DNA of 64,000 nucleotides. It comes from Candidatus Defluviibacillus avedoerensis (GTDB lineage Bacteria; Pseudomonadota; Gammaproteobacteria; Burkholderiales; Burkholderiaceae_C). Below the pieces are notes generated by a model that saw nothing but the letters and a program-made list of their open reading frames with translations, was not told the DNA's origin and made no database searches. The stretch lies in NCBI GenBank assembly GCA_016703665.1, contig JADJBS010000013.1, positions 95,887 through 159,886 of the forward strand, read 5' to 3'. How positions within the stretch are numbered: position 1 is the stretch's first letter; each line of letters starts with the position of its first letter. Made by a program: the position numbers and the translations under genes. Positions 53,286 through 61,400 of this stretch are shown here, piece by piece.

Positions 53286-54475
53286 TCAGCCTGGCTGGCC
53301 GGGACATCCTCCACGCTTGGCCCAAGTTCGTGCTGACCGGCATGGGCCTGGGCTTGCTGATTGGTGTCACGCTTTCCATGGCCGGGGTGTACCGGGGCAT
53401 GGTAGACGATGCGCGTGCCTTGCTGACCAACAGCGGCGCGGATGTGTGGGTTGTTCAGCAGGGCACGCAAGGGCCGTATGCCGAGGCCTCCAGCCTGCGA
53501 GACGACGTGGTGCGCGGCATCGAAGGCATGCCCGGCGTGGCCCGCGCGGGCAATGTCACCTACTTCAGCATGCAGGTGCGCCGTGGCACAGACGAAGCAC
53601 GCGCCATGGTGGTGGGCATAGAGCCAGGCAAACCAGGCAGTCCGGGCTTTTTGCTGGCGGGTCGCCACCTGACCCGCAGCCACTACGAGGCGGTGGCCGA
53701 TGTCAAAACAGGCTTTGCACTGGGCGACCAGATCCACATTCGACGCCATGCCTACACCGTGGTGGGCCTCACCCAGCGCATGGTGTCGTCGGGTGGCGAC
53801 CCCATGGTGTTCATTCCGCTCAAAGACGCGCAGGAGGCGCAGTTTTTGAAAGATAACGACGCGGTGTTGAACGACCGTGCCCGCACGGCGGCCAACCCCC
53901 AGTTCAATCGCCCCGGCGTACCCGGCCTGTTGGACGCCGTGCAGGCCAGCCAGACCACCAGCCGCAATGTGAACGCCGCGCTGGTGCAAGTGCAACCAGG
54001 CTTTGAGACCGCGCAGGTGGCCGAGCCCATCCGCCGATGGAAGCACCTGGCAGCCTATGACCGTGCGGGTATGGAAGACATTCTGGTCGTCAAACTGATT
54101 GCCACGTCGGCCAAACAGATTGGCATGTTTTTGGTGATTCTGTCCATCGTCAGCGCCGCGATCGTAGCCTTCATCATCTACACCATGACCATGGGCAAAA
54201 TCCGCGAGATTGCGGTGCTCAAGCTGATCGGCACCAGCAATACCCGCATTGCCAGCATGATCCTGCAGCAGGCGCTGGGCCTGGGGCTGATTGGCTTTGT
54301 CGTAGGTAAGCTGGCTGCTACCCTGTGGGCACCCGTCTTCCCCAAATTTGTGTTGCTGGAGCAGGCCGATGCCCTGACAGGCCTGGGCGTCACCATGTTG
54401 ATCTGCGCACTGGCCAGCACCCTGGCTATCCGTGTCGCCATCAAGGTGGACCCAGCCGAGGCCATCGGGGGATGA
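53282..54475 (+). CDS. ABC transporter permease, FtsX/DevC type
   Basis: 397 aa with four helices: one near the N-terminus (FVLTGMGLGLLIGVTLSMAG), then a periplasmic domain of about 230 residues, then three helices (MFLVILSIVSAAIVAFIIYT, ALGLGLIGFVVGKLAATLWA and LTGLGVTMLICALASTLAIR). This is the DevC/MacB permease layout. KIREIAVLKLIGTSNTRIAS is the conserved FtsX coupling loop that touches the ATPase. GTG at 53282 overlaps the adaptor's stop. The ATPase gene begins inside its last codons (ATGA at 54472-54475). The cargo, possibly a lipid, heterocyst-glycolipid-like compound or peptide, is unknown. Confidence 0.92.
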   Translation: MISLAGRDILHAWPKFVLTGMGLGLLIGVTLSMAGVYRGMVDDARALLTNSGADVWVVQQGTQGPYAEASSLRDDVVRGIEGMPGVARAGNVTYFSMQVRRGTDEARAMVVGIEPGKPGSPGFLLAGRHLTRSHYEAVADVKTGFALGDQIHIRRHAYTVVGLTQRMVSSGGDPMVFIPLKDAQEAQFLKDNDAVLNDRARTAANPQFNRPGVPGLLDAVQASQTTSRNVNAALVQVQPGFETAQVAEPIRRWKHLAAYDRAGMEDILVVKLIATSAKQIGMFLVILSIVSAAIVAFIIYTMTMGKIREIAVLKLIGTSNTRIASMILQQALGLGLIGFVVGKLAATLWAPVFPKFVLLEQADALTGLGVTMLICALASTLAIRVAIKVDPAEAIGG

Positions 54476-55212
54476 GCATGAACACCAGCACGCCCAACGC
54501 CACACCCCGCAGCGGCATTGTGATCGAGGGCCTGCGCAAGGTCTATGGCCAGGGTGACCAAGCGGTCGAGGCGCTCAAAGATGTGAACATGACCGTAAAC
54601 GCAGGCGAGGTCATCGGTTTGGTAGGGCCATCAGGCTCCGGTAAAAGCACGCTGCTGAAATGCCTGGGCGCCATCATCGAACCTACGGCAGGCCGCATGG
54701 TGCTGGGCGGCAAAACGATTTACGACGGTGGCTGGCTCACGCCCGATCTGCGCGCGCTGCGGCGCGACAGCATTGGCTTTGTGTTTCAAGCCCCCTACCT
54801 GATCCCGTTTTTGGATGTGACCGATAACGTAGCCTTGCTGCCCATGCTGGCCGGCATGCCCAATGCCCAGGCCCGGGCACGGGCGCTGGCACTGCTGACC
54901 GAGCTGGATGTGGCCCACCGCGCCAAGGCCGAGCCCTCCCAGTTGTCGGGCGGCGAACAACAGCGCGTGTCCATTGCCAGGGCACTTGCCAACCAGCCAC
55001 CGGTGATCCTGGCGGACGAACCCACCGCACCGCTGGACAGCGAGCGTGCACTGGGTGTGATGCGCATCCTGAACCGCATGGCGAGGCAGTCACAAGCGGC
55101 GATCATCGTGGTCACGCACGATGAAAAGATCATCCCCACCTTCAAGCGGATCTACCACATCCGTGATGGGCGAACGGTCGAAGAGGCGGGTGAGGGCAGG
55201 GCGGTGGAGTAA
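54472..55212 (+). CDS. ABC transporter ATP-binding protein, DevA/MacB type
   Basis: 246 aa. Walker A is GLVGPSGSGKSTLL, the Q-loop region is FVFQAPYLIPFLDVTDN, the signature LSGGEQQRVSIARALANQP, Walker B VILADEPTAPLDS and the switch His is in IIVVTHDEKI. All motifs are intact. IGLVGPSGSGKST is preceded by the A-loop aromatic (KVYGQGDQAVEAL). ATG 54472 or 54478 are both possible. It powers the DevBC-like pair just upstream. The set adaptor-permease-ATPase is complete here, unlike the 22.5-27.3 kb set, which carries a duplicated permease. Confidence 0.93.
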   Translation: MSMNTSTPNATPRSGIVIEGLRKVYGQGDQAVEALKDVNMTVNAGEVIGLVGPSGSGKSTLLKCLGAIIEPTAGRMVLGGKTIYDGGWLTPDLRALRRDSIGFVFQAPYLIPFLDVTDNVALLPMLAGMPNAQARARALALLTELDVAHRAKAEPSQLSGGEQQRVSIARALANQPPVILADEPTAPLDSERALGVMRILNRMARQSQAAIIVVTHDEKIIPTFKRIYHIRDGRTVEEAGEGRAVE

Positions 55213-55417
55213 GGGTGCTCCCGCGCTTGCCGGACAATTGGGCCGCGCGAGATATACATACTTGAGAGTTTCAGTTCCGTGATTCACTGGTCTTGCGAAT
55301 CAAACGGACCAATGGGGACTTACCCCGAGCGATGTAAACAAACCCACTTTGCGCCGTTAGACTTCGGCTGACACGCTATTTCTCAAATTGCATTGCTTAA
55401 GCGTGAGGAGACAACGA
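55213..55417. other. 205-base gap
   Basis: Between the ABC ATPase stop and the small ORF I see no terminator hairpin with a T run and no convincing -35/-10 pair. The 3' part before 55403 is AT-richer and may hold a weak promoter for the small ORF. Confidence 0.4.
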
Positions 55418-55618
55418 ATGTATTTTGATGCTCAATGCGAAACCGAGTTTGTGGATGACAAGTCAGATGCAGATTTCTGCGCTGTCGTGTACGCGCTCTT
55501 ACTCATCGTATTCTTGTCTCTGCTAGCAGCTTGCCCAGACATGACGCTTGCTTTTGACTGGCAAAGTGTGCAAACAGATAAAGCGCCACTGTCAAAACCA
55601 AGGCTGCACTGGCTCTGA
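55418..55618 (+). CDS. Small single-span membrane protein (hypothetical)
   Basis: 66 aa. ATG 55418 is preceded by GTGAGGAG (55403-55410), a good ribosome binding site. The N-terminal 24 residues are acidic and carry two Cys; a single hydrophobic helix follows (VVYALLLIVFLSLLAACPDM), then about 25 polar residues ending in LHWL. I recognise no family. Topology would be N-in with the acidic end in the cytoplasm. It lies between the exporter operon and the convergent IclR gene and may be a small accessory or stress protein. The good start site and the clear helix support it; no homology evidence is available. Confidence 0.5.
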   Translation: MYFDAQCETEFVDDKSDADFCAVVYALLLIVFLSLLAACPDMTLAFDWQSVQTDKAPLSKPRLHWL

Positions 55619-55628
55619 CGCAACAGAT

Positions 55629-56504
55629 TTAACTCGACGGCATTTTTTTGTTGGCATTCCACGAACGGGCTTGACCTGGCGTGTAGCCGAGTCGCTTTGA
55701 TATCTCTTCAGAGCACTCCCTTACAGCCTTTGCTTGCGGGCCATCCCACGCAGGATCAAATGCACCTGATAGGCCCATCAGTGTGACGCCTAAAACCATG
55801 TTGCTGGAGTAATCAAAAACAGGCGCAGCAAATGATGTCACGCCGGGGGTTGGATTATTCCGTGACCGGGAAAGCCCATATTTACGAACTTCAGCCAGTC
55901 TTTCTTCTACCTCCGCCGGCTCTAGTGGCTTGGCAATGTCTGGCCCCAATCGTTTGTAATCTTCAGCCATGGAAGTTTCTATTAATTTGCGCGGAAGGTA
56001 GGCTGCAAACAAACGCCCAGTAGCAGTTCCCGCAAGAGACATGACGGTTCCAGTGCGCAGGTTGACATGCAGCGGGTAGACCGGATCGACCAGAAGAACG
56101 ATGGTTGGGCCTTGATTGCCCCAGACGGACAAAGCCACACTGTGCCCCGTTTTTTCGGCTAATTCATCGGCGAAAGGCGTGGCTTCTCTCACCGGATTGA
56201 GCATCCTAAGGCTCACCAACCCCAGCTGAATCGCGGTGGGCCCCAGCCAGTAATAGCCGGTTGCTGCATCTTGGGTAACCAGTCCAAGCTTGGTGTAACT
56301 CACGAGATACGGGTGCGCCTTACCTGAAAGCATGTCGGCCGCCTTGGCCAGGTCACGCAACGCCATGGGGCGCCCGTGAGCGCCTAGCGCCAGCAGTAAC
56401 TGGCTCCCTACCTCGATGGACTGAATACCTCTGCGTTCCTTTTCCAAGGGTGCCTCCATTTCAGTCTGTAGCGTAACAGTTGTCTTTGTTGGAATTGACT
56501 TCAT
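55629..56504 (-). CDS. IclR-family transcriptional regulator
   Basis: 291 aa from ATG 56504 (an upstream ATG 56531 is also possible). The N-terminus (about 20 residues) is followed by the winged HTH: IEVGSQLLLALGAHGRPMAL, then RDLAKAADMLSGKAHPYLVS and YTKLGLVTQDAATGYYWLG. The sensor domain has GHSVALSVWGNQGPTIVLLV, LRTGTVMSLAGTATGRLFAA (the T-x-x-G-x-A ligand-binding loop region) and VFDYSSNMVLGVTLMGLSGA. It is divergent from the KstD-like gene; the 118-base gap has a GGTTAACC palindrome and a -10-like TATATA. It should control the KstD-SDR-Liv-OYE cluster in response to a substrate or intermediate. The effector is unknown. Confidence 0.92.
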   Translation of the reverse strand: MKSIPTKTTVTLQTEMEAPLEKERRGIQSIEVGSQLLLALGAHGRPMALRDLAKAADMLSGKAHPYLVSYTKLGLVTQDAATGYYWLGPTAIQLGLVSLRMLNPVREATPFADELAEKTGHSVALSVWGNQGPTIVLLVDPVYPLHVNLRTGTVMSLAGTATGRLFAAYLPRKLIETSMAEDYKRLGPDIAKPLEPAEVEERLAEVRKYGLSRSRNNPTPGVTSFAAPVFDYSSNMVLGVTLMGLSGAFDPAWDGPQAKAVRECSEEISKRLGYTPGQARSWNANKKMPSS

Positions 56505-56541
56505 GGTGAATTGTTTCTTCTCAATTAACAAGTTCGATCAG

Positions 56542-56578
56542 GGTTAACCATTAATTTATGACAAACGTATTCTATATA
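56542..56578 (+). promoter_or_regulatory. Candidate IclR operator and promoter before the KstD-like gene
   Basis: GGTTAACC (56542-56549), an exact 8-base palindrome, sits upstream of a weak ATTAAT (56550-56555), 17-base spacer, TATATA (56573-56578). A weak -35 next to a palindrome is the usual plan for an activator-dependent promoter. The site is seen; binding by the divergent IclR protein is inferred. Confidence 0.4.
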
Positions 56579-56622
56579 AACTAACGCCATTGCAACACTA
56601 TCTGTTGTCAGGAGATCCATTG

Positions 56623-58344
56623 ATGGCGCATCAAGAAGAAGTAGACGTAGTTGTTATTGGCACTGGTGCTTCCGGTATGGCCGCAGCGGTGACTGCTGCA
56701 TCGCAAGGTTTAAAAGTCCTGGTGTTGGAGAAGGCGCCGCTCTACGGTGGAACCACTGCGCGTTCTGGCGGATGGTTGTGGATTCCCGGCACCAAGTTAG
56801 CGACTGAGCAAGGCATTTCGGAGCCAGCCGGCGCTGCCCGCGCCTATCTTGAACACGAAGCTGGCAGCCATTTCGATCCGGCACGCGTTGATGCGTTTAT
56901 CGAGAATGGACCGAAGGCGATCGACTTCTTTGCAAGCAAAACTTGCGTTCAATTCGATATGCCGCCGATTTTTCCGGACTACCATGCCGAAGCTCCTGGC
57001 GGATTGCCAGGTGGGCGCTCCATGGTCACAAGACCTTTCGATGCCCGCGAGTTGGGTGATCGCGTGGCTCAGCTGGCGCCACCCGTCCCTGAGTTGACGG
57101 TGTTCGGCATGATGCTTGGTTCCGGGAAAGAGTTGTGGCATTTCCTGCGCGCATTTAAATCCTTCGAGTCCTTCTTTTATGTTGCCAAGCGCTTTGGTGG
57201 CCACATGCTTGATGTTGTGCGTTATGGCCGTGGAATGACACTTACCAATGGCAATGCATTGGCTGGCCGTTTTGCAAAAGCTGCCATGGACTTGGGTATT
57301 CCTGTTTGGCTGTCATCACCTGTCAAGAAGTTACTCGTTGAAGGAGACCGTGTATCTGGCGTCATCGTTGAGCGTGATGGCTCACGTGTTGAGGTCCGTG
57401 CACGTGTAGGTGTTGTTCTGGCCTGCGGTGGCTTCCCTCACGACATTGAACGCCGCAAACAGTTGTTCCCACATACGCCTACGGGTCGCGAACACTACAC
57501 GCCATCGCCAGAGGCGAACACCGGCGATGGCTTGCGCTTGGCTGAGGCGGTGGGGGGCTGGGTTGATCCAACCATCCCGAACGCAGCCGCTTGGTGTCCC
57601 ACTTCGATTGTTCCCAGGAAGGATGGAACGCAAGGCGTGATGCCGCACTTCATTGACCGCGCTAAACCCGGTGTCATCGCCGTGACAGCCAGAGGCGAGC
57701 GATTTACAAATGAAGCTTTGTCTTATCACGATTTCGTGCAGGCGCTGGTCAAGGCCTGCAAGGAGTGTGGTCAGTCTGAGTACAGCGCATGGCTAATCTG
57801 TGACCACAAGCATCTGCGTGAATATGGACTGGGATCAGTGGCGCCGTTTCCGCTGCCCATTGGTCGTCACCTGAAATCAGGCTACCTCAAGTGTGCGAAC
57901 TCAATCGCTGAGCTCGCAGCATCAATCGGTGTCCCGTCTAACGCGCTGAAAGCGCAAGTTGACGCTTTCAACCGCGATGCAAAGACCGGCCTCGACAGCA
58001 AATTCGGGAAAGGCAGCACGGCTTACAACCGCTACCAGGGCGACTCATTGGTGAAGCCAAACCCTTGCATGGCACCGATTGAAAAAGGACCGTACTACGC
58101 GCTCAAGATTGTGATCGGCGAGATCGGAACTTTTGCCGGCTTGGCTGCTGATGCGTCCTGCCGCGTCCTGACCAAGGACGGTGCACCGATCCCGGGCCTG
58201 TACACCGTTGGCAATGATGCAGCCAGCATCATGGGTGGAAATTACCCCGGTGCGGGAATCACATTGGGCCCTGCCGTGACATTTGGCTATGTAGCAGGTA
58301 TGGCGCTTGCCCAAGCTCGTGCTGCAGGCAATAAAACCGCCTGA
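56623..58344 (+). CDS. FAD-dependent oxidoreductase, 3-ketosteroid Delta1-dehydrogenase/fumarate reductase-like
   Basis: 573 aa. VDVVVIGTGASGMAAAVTAA is the FAD GxGxxG; LEKAPLYGGTTARSGGWLWI with PGTKLA is the GGTTxxSGG motif of the KstD group; LACGGFPHDIERRKQLF and TGDGLRLAEAVGGWVDPTI are the next FAD/substrate motifs; the C-terminus AASIMGGNYPGAGITLGPAV with TFGYVAG is characteristic of KstD and related flavoproteins. A FAD-binding-2/fumarate-reductase fold is certain; the substrate could be a steroid, a cyclic ketone or an enoate. AGGAG (56610-56614) fixes ATG 56623. It is divergent from IclR and is followed after 23 bases by an SDR gene. Confidence 0.9.
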   Translation: MAHQEEVDVVVIGTGASGMAAAVTAASQGLKVLVLEKAPLYGGTTARSGGWLWIPGTKLATEQGISEPAGAARAYLEHEAGSHFDPARVDAFIENGPKAIDFFASKTCVQFDMPPIFPDYHAEAPGGLPGGRSMVTRPFDARELGDRVAQLAPPVPELTVFGMMLGSGKELWHFLRAFKSFESFFYVAKRFGGHMLDVVRYGRGMTLTNGNALAGRFAKAAMDLGIPVWLSSPVKKLLVEGDRVSGVIVERDGSRVEVRARVGVVLACGGFPHDIERRKQLFPHTPTGREHYTPSPEANTGDGLRLAEAVGGWVDPTIPNAAAWCPTSIVPRKDGTQGVMPHFIDRAKPGVIAVTARGERFTNEALSYHDFVQALVKACKECGQSEYSAWLICDHKHLREYGLGSVAPFPLPIGRHLKSGYLKCANSIAELAASIGVPSNALKAQVDAFNRDAKTGLDSKFGKGSTAYNRYQGDSLVKPNPCMAPIEKGPYYALKIVIGEIGTFAGLAADASCRVLTKDGAPIPGLYTVGNDAASIMGGNYPGAGITLGPAVTFGYVAGMALAQARAAGNKTA

Positions 58345-58367
58345 TTTATCTCAACCCTTCAAGAATC

Positions 58368-59144
58368 ATGAACATTACGTCAGACATTGCTCCCGAAGTT
58401 CTCAAGGGCAAATTGGCCCTCGTAACAGGTGGCGGCCAAGGAAACGGCCGGGCGATTGCACGCGGCCTTGCCAATGCAGGCGCCAGAGTCATCGTCACAG
58501 ATATCAACGCGCAGACTGCGCAGCAGGTGGCAGATGAAATCCTTGCCCAGGGCAGGCAAGCCTGGGCGTTTCGGCTGGATGTCACTTCCACCGAAGCCTG
58601 CCAAGGCCTCGCATCTCAAGTGGGAAAAGACATTGGTCCCCTTGACCTGCTTGTCAACAACGCAGGCATCATCATTCGAGAAGGCATGGACAGCCCAAAG
58701 GTCATCGCGAATCTGGAACGAACAATGAATGTCAATGTGATGGGAACGTTCCTGCCGATTCAAGCTTGGTTACCTGCGCTTCGCGCCACCAGGGGCTGTA
58801 TCGTCAATGTTGCCTCTATTGCCTCCAGTGCCGGGCTCGCAGGTGTCGTTGGCTATTCACCCTCAAAAGGTGCCGTCAAGATGCTGACCCAAGCCCTGGC
58901 AGCCGAGCTCGCCAAGGATGGAGTCCGGGTGAACGCAATTGCACCGGGTGTGATTGAAACACCCATGACTGCGGCTACCCGGGACGCGCCAGAAAAGCTG
59001 GAGAAGTTCATGGCGCGCACACCCATGGCACGCGTGGGTCAGGCTGAGGAGCTCATTGGCCCCGTTGTATTCCTCGCGTCCCCAATGGCCACCTACGTCA
59101 CAGGTGTGACGCTGCCCGTGGATGGCGGCTTCCTCGCCGGTTAA
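58368..59144 (+). CDS. Short-chain dehydrogenase/reductase
   Basis: 258-aa classical SDR. GKLALVTGGGQGNGRAIARG is the TGxxxGxG cofactor loop; DLLVNNAGIIIREGMDS gives NNAG; VNVASIASSAGLAGVVGYSP holds Ser and Tyr, and SPSKGAVKMLTQALAAELAK gives the YxxxK-type pair (GYSPSKG). VRVNAIAPGVIETPMTAA and ATYVTGVTLPVDGGFLAG close the fold. It probably forms or uses a hydroxyl/ketone pair on the substrate of the KstD-like enzyme upstream. Start ATG 58368 has a weak ribosome site but lies 23 bases after the previous stop, consistent with cotranscription. Confidence 0.92.
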   Translation: MNITSDIAPEVLKGKLALVTGGGQGNGRAIARGLANAGARVIVTDINAQTAQQVADEILAQGRQAWAFRLDVTSTEACQGLASQVGKDIGPLDLLVNNAGIIIREGMDSPKVIANLERTMNVNVMGTFLPIQAWLPALRATRGCIVNVASIASSAGLAGVVGYSPSKGAVKMLTQALAAELAKDGVRVNAIAPGVIETPMTAATRDAPEKLEKFMARTPMARVGQAEELIGPVVFLASPMATYVTGVTLPVDGGFLAG

Positions 59145-59202
59145 GCAGCCCCCTTTTTTTCCCCCGTGTAGTTTCCGTTCACACCAACCTAGGAGATAAA
59201 CC

Positions 59203-60393
59203 ATGAAAATTTCAACTTTCGCCAAGCGTACTGCGCTCATTGTCGGACTTGCTACAGCTGGCCTTTCACAAGCTCAAGATATCAAGCTTGGCTTCAATGG
59301 TGACTTGTCGGCCTCCCCATCCGCACAGAGTGGTAAAGCCGGGGTGATTGGTATTCAGGCCGCCATTGATGACATCAATGCTGCTGGTGGCGTGTTGGGT
59401 AAGAAGCTCACACTGGTGATTCGTGATGACCAATCACAGCCGCCCAAGTCCATTCAAAACATGAGTGATTTGATTGATAACGAAAAGGTGGCGGCCGTTT
59501 TTGGCCCCACCAATTCCGGGAACGCCTTGGCCTGGAAGCACATTCCCAACCAGAAGAAAGTCATCTCCATGGGGATGATTGGATCGGGCACTGACATCAC
59601 CAAACCAACTGCCGCTGGCGCAGACAACTACATGTTCCGTATCTCCATGGTGGACCGCGAGCAAGTTGCTGGCTTGGTTGCCTATGCCGCCAGAGGCGGG
59701 AACAAAAAAATCGGTTTGATGGGCGAAACCACTGGCTATGGTCAGGGCGGGCTCAAGGATCTGGAAGAAATTGCCAAGCTGCACGGCATCACGCCCCTAG
59801 CGACTGAAAAATTTGGCGTCGCTGACACCGACATGACTTCGCAGTTGAACAAGATGAAGTCGGCCGGCGTAGAGACCATCATGGTCTGGGCTCAAGGTAC
59901 GCCAACGGGGCAGCTGGTTCGAAGCATGGAAAAAATCAACTACTTCCCAGCGATGCTGAGCTCCTGGGCTGCGGACAACGTGACCTATTTTGATGCTGCA
60001 GGGAAGACCCTTGCGGGCAAGCCAATTTTTATGCGAACCCTGGTCAACCCAAGCACGCCTGCCCAACAAAAACTGTATGACCGCACAGTCGCCAAGCTGG
60101 CAGCACCCAGTGCTTTTCCCTTTGTGATTCACGGCTATGACGCCACATTGCTGATCGCAGCAGCCATTCGTCAAGCCGGTGGGACCGACGGCGTAAAAAT
60201 GCGTGAAGCACTTGAGGGCCTCAGTGCACCCGTGGTTGGTGTCAAGAAGACCTACGACAAGCCTTTTTCAAAGACACAACATGAAGCCTTGACAGCAGCG
60301 GACCTGTCCTTTGTGAAGTGGAGCGAAGACAAGTTGGTGCCGTTCGCTGACGATATAACGAAGTCACTCACCGCTTCCGACTTCAAGCGCTGA
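59203..60393 (+). CDS. Branched-chain-amino-acid-type ABC substrate-binding protein
   Basis: 396 aa. MKISTFAKRTALIVGLATAG followed by LSQAQD is a signal peptide. The Peripla_BP_6/LivK domain reads FNGDLSASPSAQSGKAGVIG, INAAGGVLGKKLTLVIRDDQ, VFGPTNSGNALAWKHIPNQK and DTDMTSQLNKMKSAGVETIM. Such proteins in aromatic and cyclic catabolic clusters often bind aromatic acids or other small organics, not amino acids. AGGAG at 59190-59194 precedes the start. A strong terminator (60433-60466) follows, so the protein is expected to be made in excess over the permease/ATPase. It belongs to the KstD-like catabolic cluster. Confidence 0.92.
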   Translation: MKISTFAKRTALIVGLATAGLSQAQDIKLGFNGDLSASPSAQSGKAGVIGIQAAIDDINAAGGVLGKKLTLVIRDDQSQPPKSIQNMSDLIDNEKVAAVFGPTNSGNALAWKHIPNQKKVISMGMIGSGTDITKPTAAGADNYMFRISMVDREQVAGLVAYAARGGNKKIGLMGETTGYGQGGLKDLEEIAKLHGITPLATEKFGVADTDMTSQLNKMKSAGVETIMVWAQGTPTGQLVRSMEKINYFPAMLSSWAADNVTYFDAAGKTLAGKPIFMRTLVNPSTPAQQKLYDRTVAKLAAPSAFPFVIHGYDATLLIAAAIRQAGGTDGVKMREALEGLSAPVVGVKKTYDKPFSKTQHEALTAADLSFVKWSEDKLVPFADDITKSLTASDFKR

Positions 60394-60432
60394 TTCTTGG
60401 TATTGCAGCCACAGAAAAATCCGCAGCCACGA

Positions 60433-60466
60433 ACGGCCTGTGAGACTTACTCACAGGCCGTTTTTT
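60433..60466 (+). terminator. Intrinsic terminator/attenuator between livK-like and livH-like genes
   Basis: ACGGCCTGTGAG, loop ACTTA, CTCACAGGCCGT followed by TTTTT: a perfect 12-bp GC-rich stem with a T run. It lies in the 84-base gap between the binding-protein gene and the permease gene. Partial termination here gives the excess of binding protein over membrane subunits that is typical of ABC importers. The next gene's ribosome site AAGGAG lies in the tail (60467-60472). Confidence 0.9.
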
Positions 60467-60477
60467 AAGGAGATGCC

Positions 60478-61400
60478 ATGGATGTTGCTCTTTTTCAAGC
60501 CTTGCTCAGTGGATTGGCCGTTGGCAGTGCCTATGCCTTGGTCTCGTTGGGTTTTAGCGTTACGTTTACTACTACAAAAACACTGAACTTCTCCCACGGT
60601 GAATTCGTATCTGCTGGGGCATTTATCGGGATGAGTGTGTTATTTCTCGCCATTGGAAACCGCTTACCTCGACATCGTTCGGTGGCGCACAGCCGGGTGC
60701 CATGGCGCAATTACTTGCGCTGTTAGTGGCTTTGGCCATCATGGGCGGCATCGGGTGGCTGCTGTTTGTTCTTGGCGTGCGCCCTTTCGCACGGCGTCCT
60801 GGCATGGCCTGGGTCATGAGCACCTTGGGCTTTGGTGTCATTCTTCAAAGCATTGGCCTTGCCATTTGGGGGCCTAAACCCGTCGTGGTTCCAAGCCCGG
60901 TGGGGGACGATGTGATTCGGATCCTGGGCGTTGGTGTGCGACCACAGGAACTCCTCATGTTAGTCACCTCCGTGGTGATCATGCTGGTTTTTGACCACAT
61001 CATGAGAAAGACCATGGCTGGCAAGGCTATGCGTGCCGTTGCGCAGAACCCGAGCGTTGCCAGCCTGATGGGCATCAATGTGTCGAGCATGATGATTGGT
61101 GCTTTCATCATCAGTTCGGCAGTGGCAGGCCTGTCTGGATTCATGCTCGCACCCATTGCGCAAGCCTCGCTGTTCATGGGTTTGGCAGTCGGTCTGAAAG
61201 GATTCTCCGCTGCCATGGTTGGCGGGCTCAACAATCCACGCGGCTGCGTCGTGGGTGGTTTCATGCTGGGTGTGCTGGAGTCCTTTGTCAACCTTTGGTC
61301 TGCTCAGTGGCGAGAGGTCACCATCTTTGCCCTCGTGATATTGGTTCTTGCTTTTAGACCCAACGGATTGTTCGGCAGCAACTTGGTGGAGAAGGTATGA
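60478..61400 (+). pseudogene. livH: Branched-chain-type ABC permease LivH, frameshifted
   Basis: About 308 aa when repaired. MDVALFQALLSGLAVGSAYA with LVSLGFSVTFTTTKTLNFSH (the LNFSHGEF LivH motif) opens the protein; the second part reads AQLLALLVALAIMGGIGWLL, FARRPGMAWVMSTLGFGVIL and KAMRAVAQNPSVASLMGINV (the EAA-like coupling loop), ending SSAVAGLSGFMLAPIAQASL and VLAFRPNGLFGSNLVEKV. The break is near 60665: as written LFLAIGNRLPRHRS, while another frame gives LTSTSFGGAQPGAMAQLL. No homopolymer explains it. It is translated with the LivM-LivG fusion (overlap ATGA at 61397). It is the only break in the 55-64 kb cluster; a real mutation or an error cannot be told apart. Confidence 0.88.

Noticed and set aside
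53231..54505. 424-codon open frame on the minus strand
   Set aside because: Antisense to the FtsX-type permease gene, His/Gln-rich composition typical of a shadow frame in GC-rich DNA.
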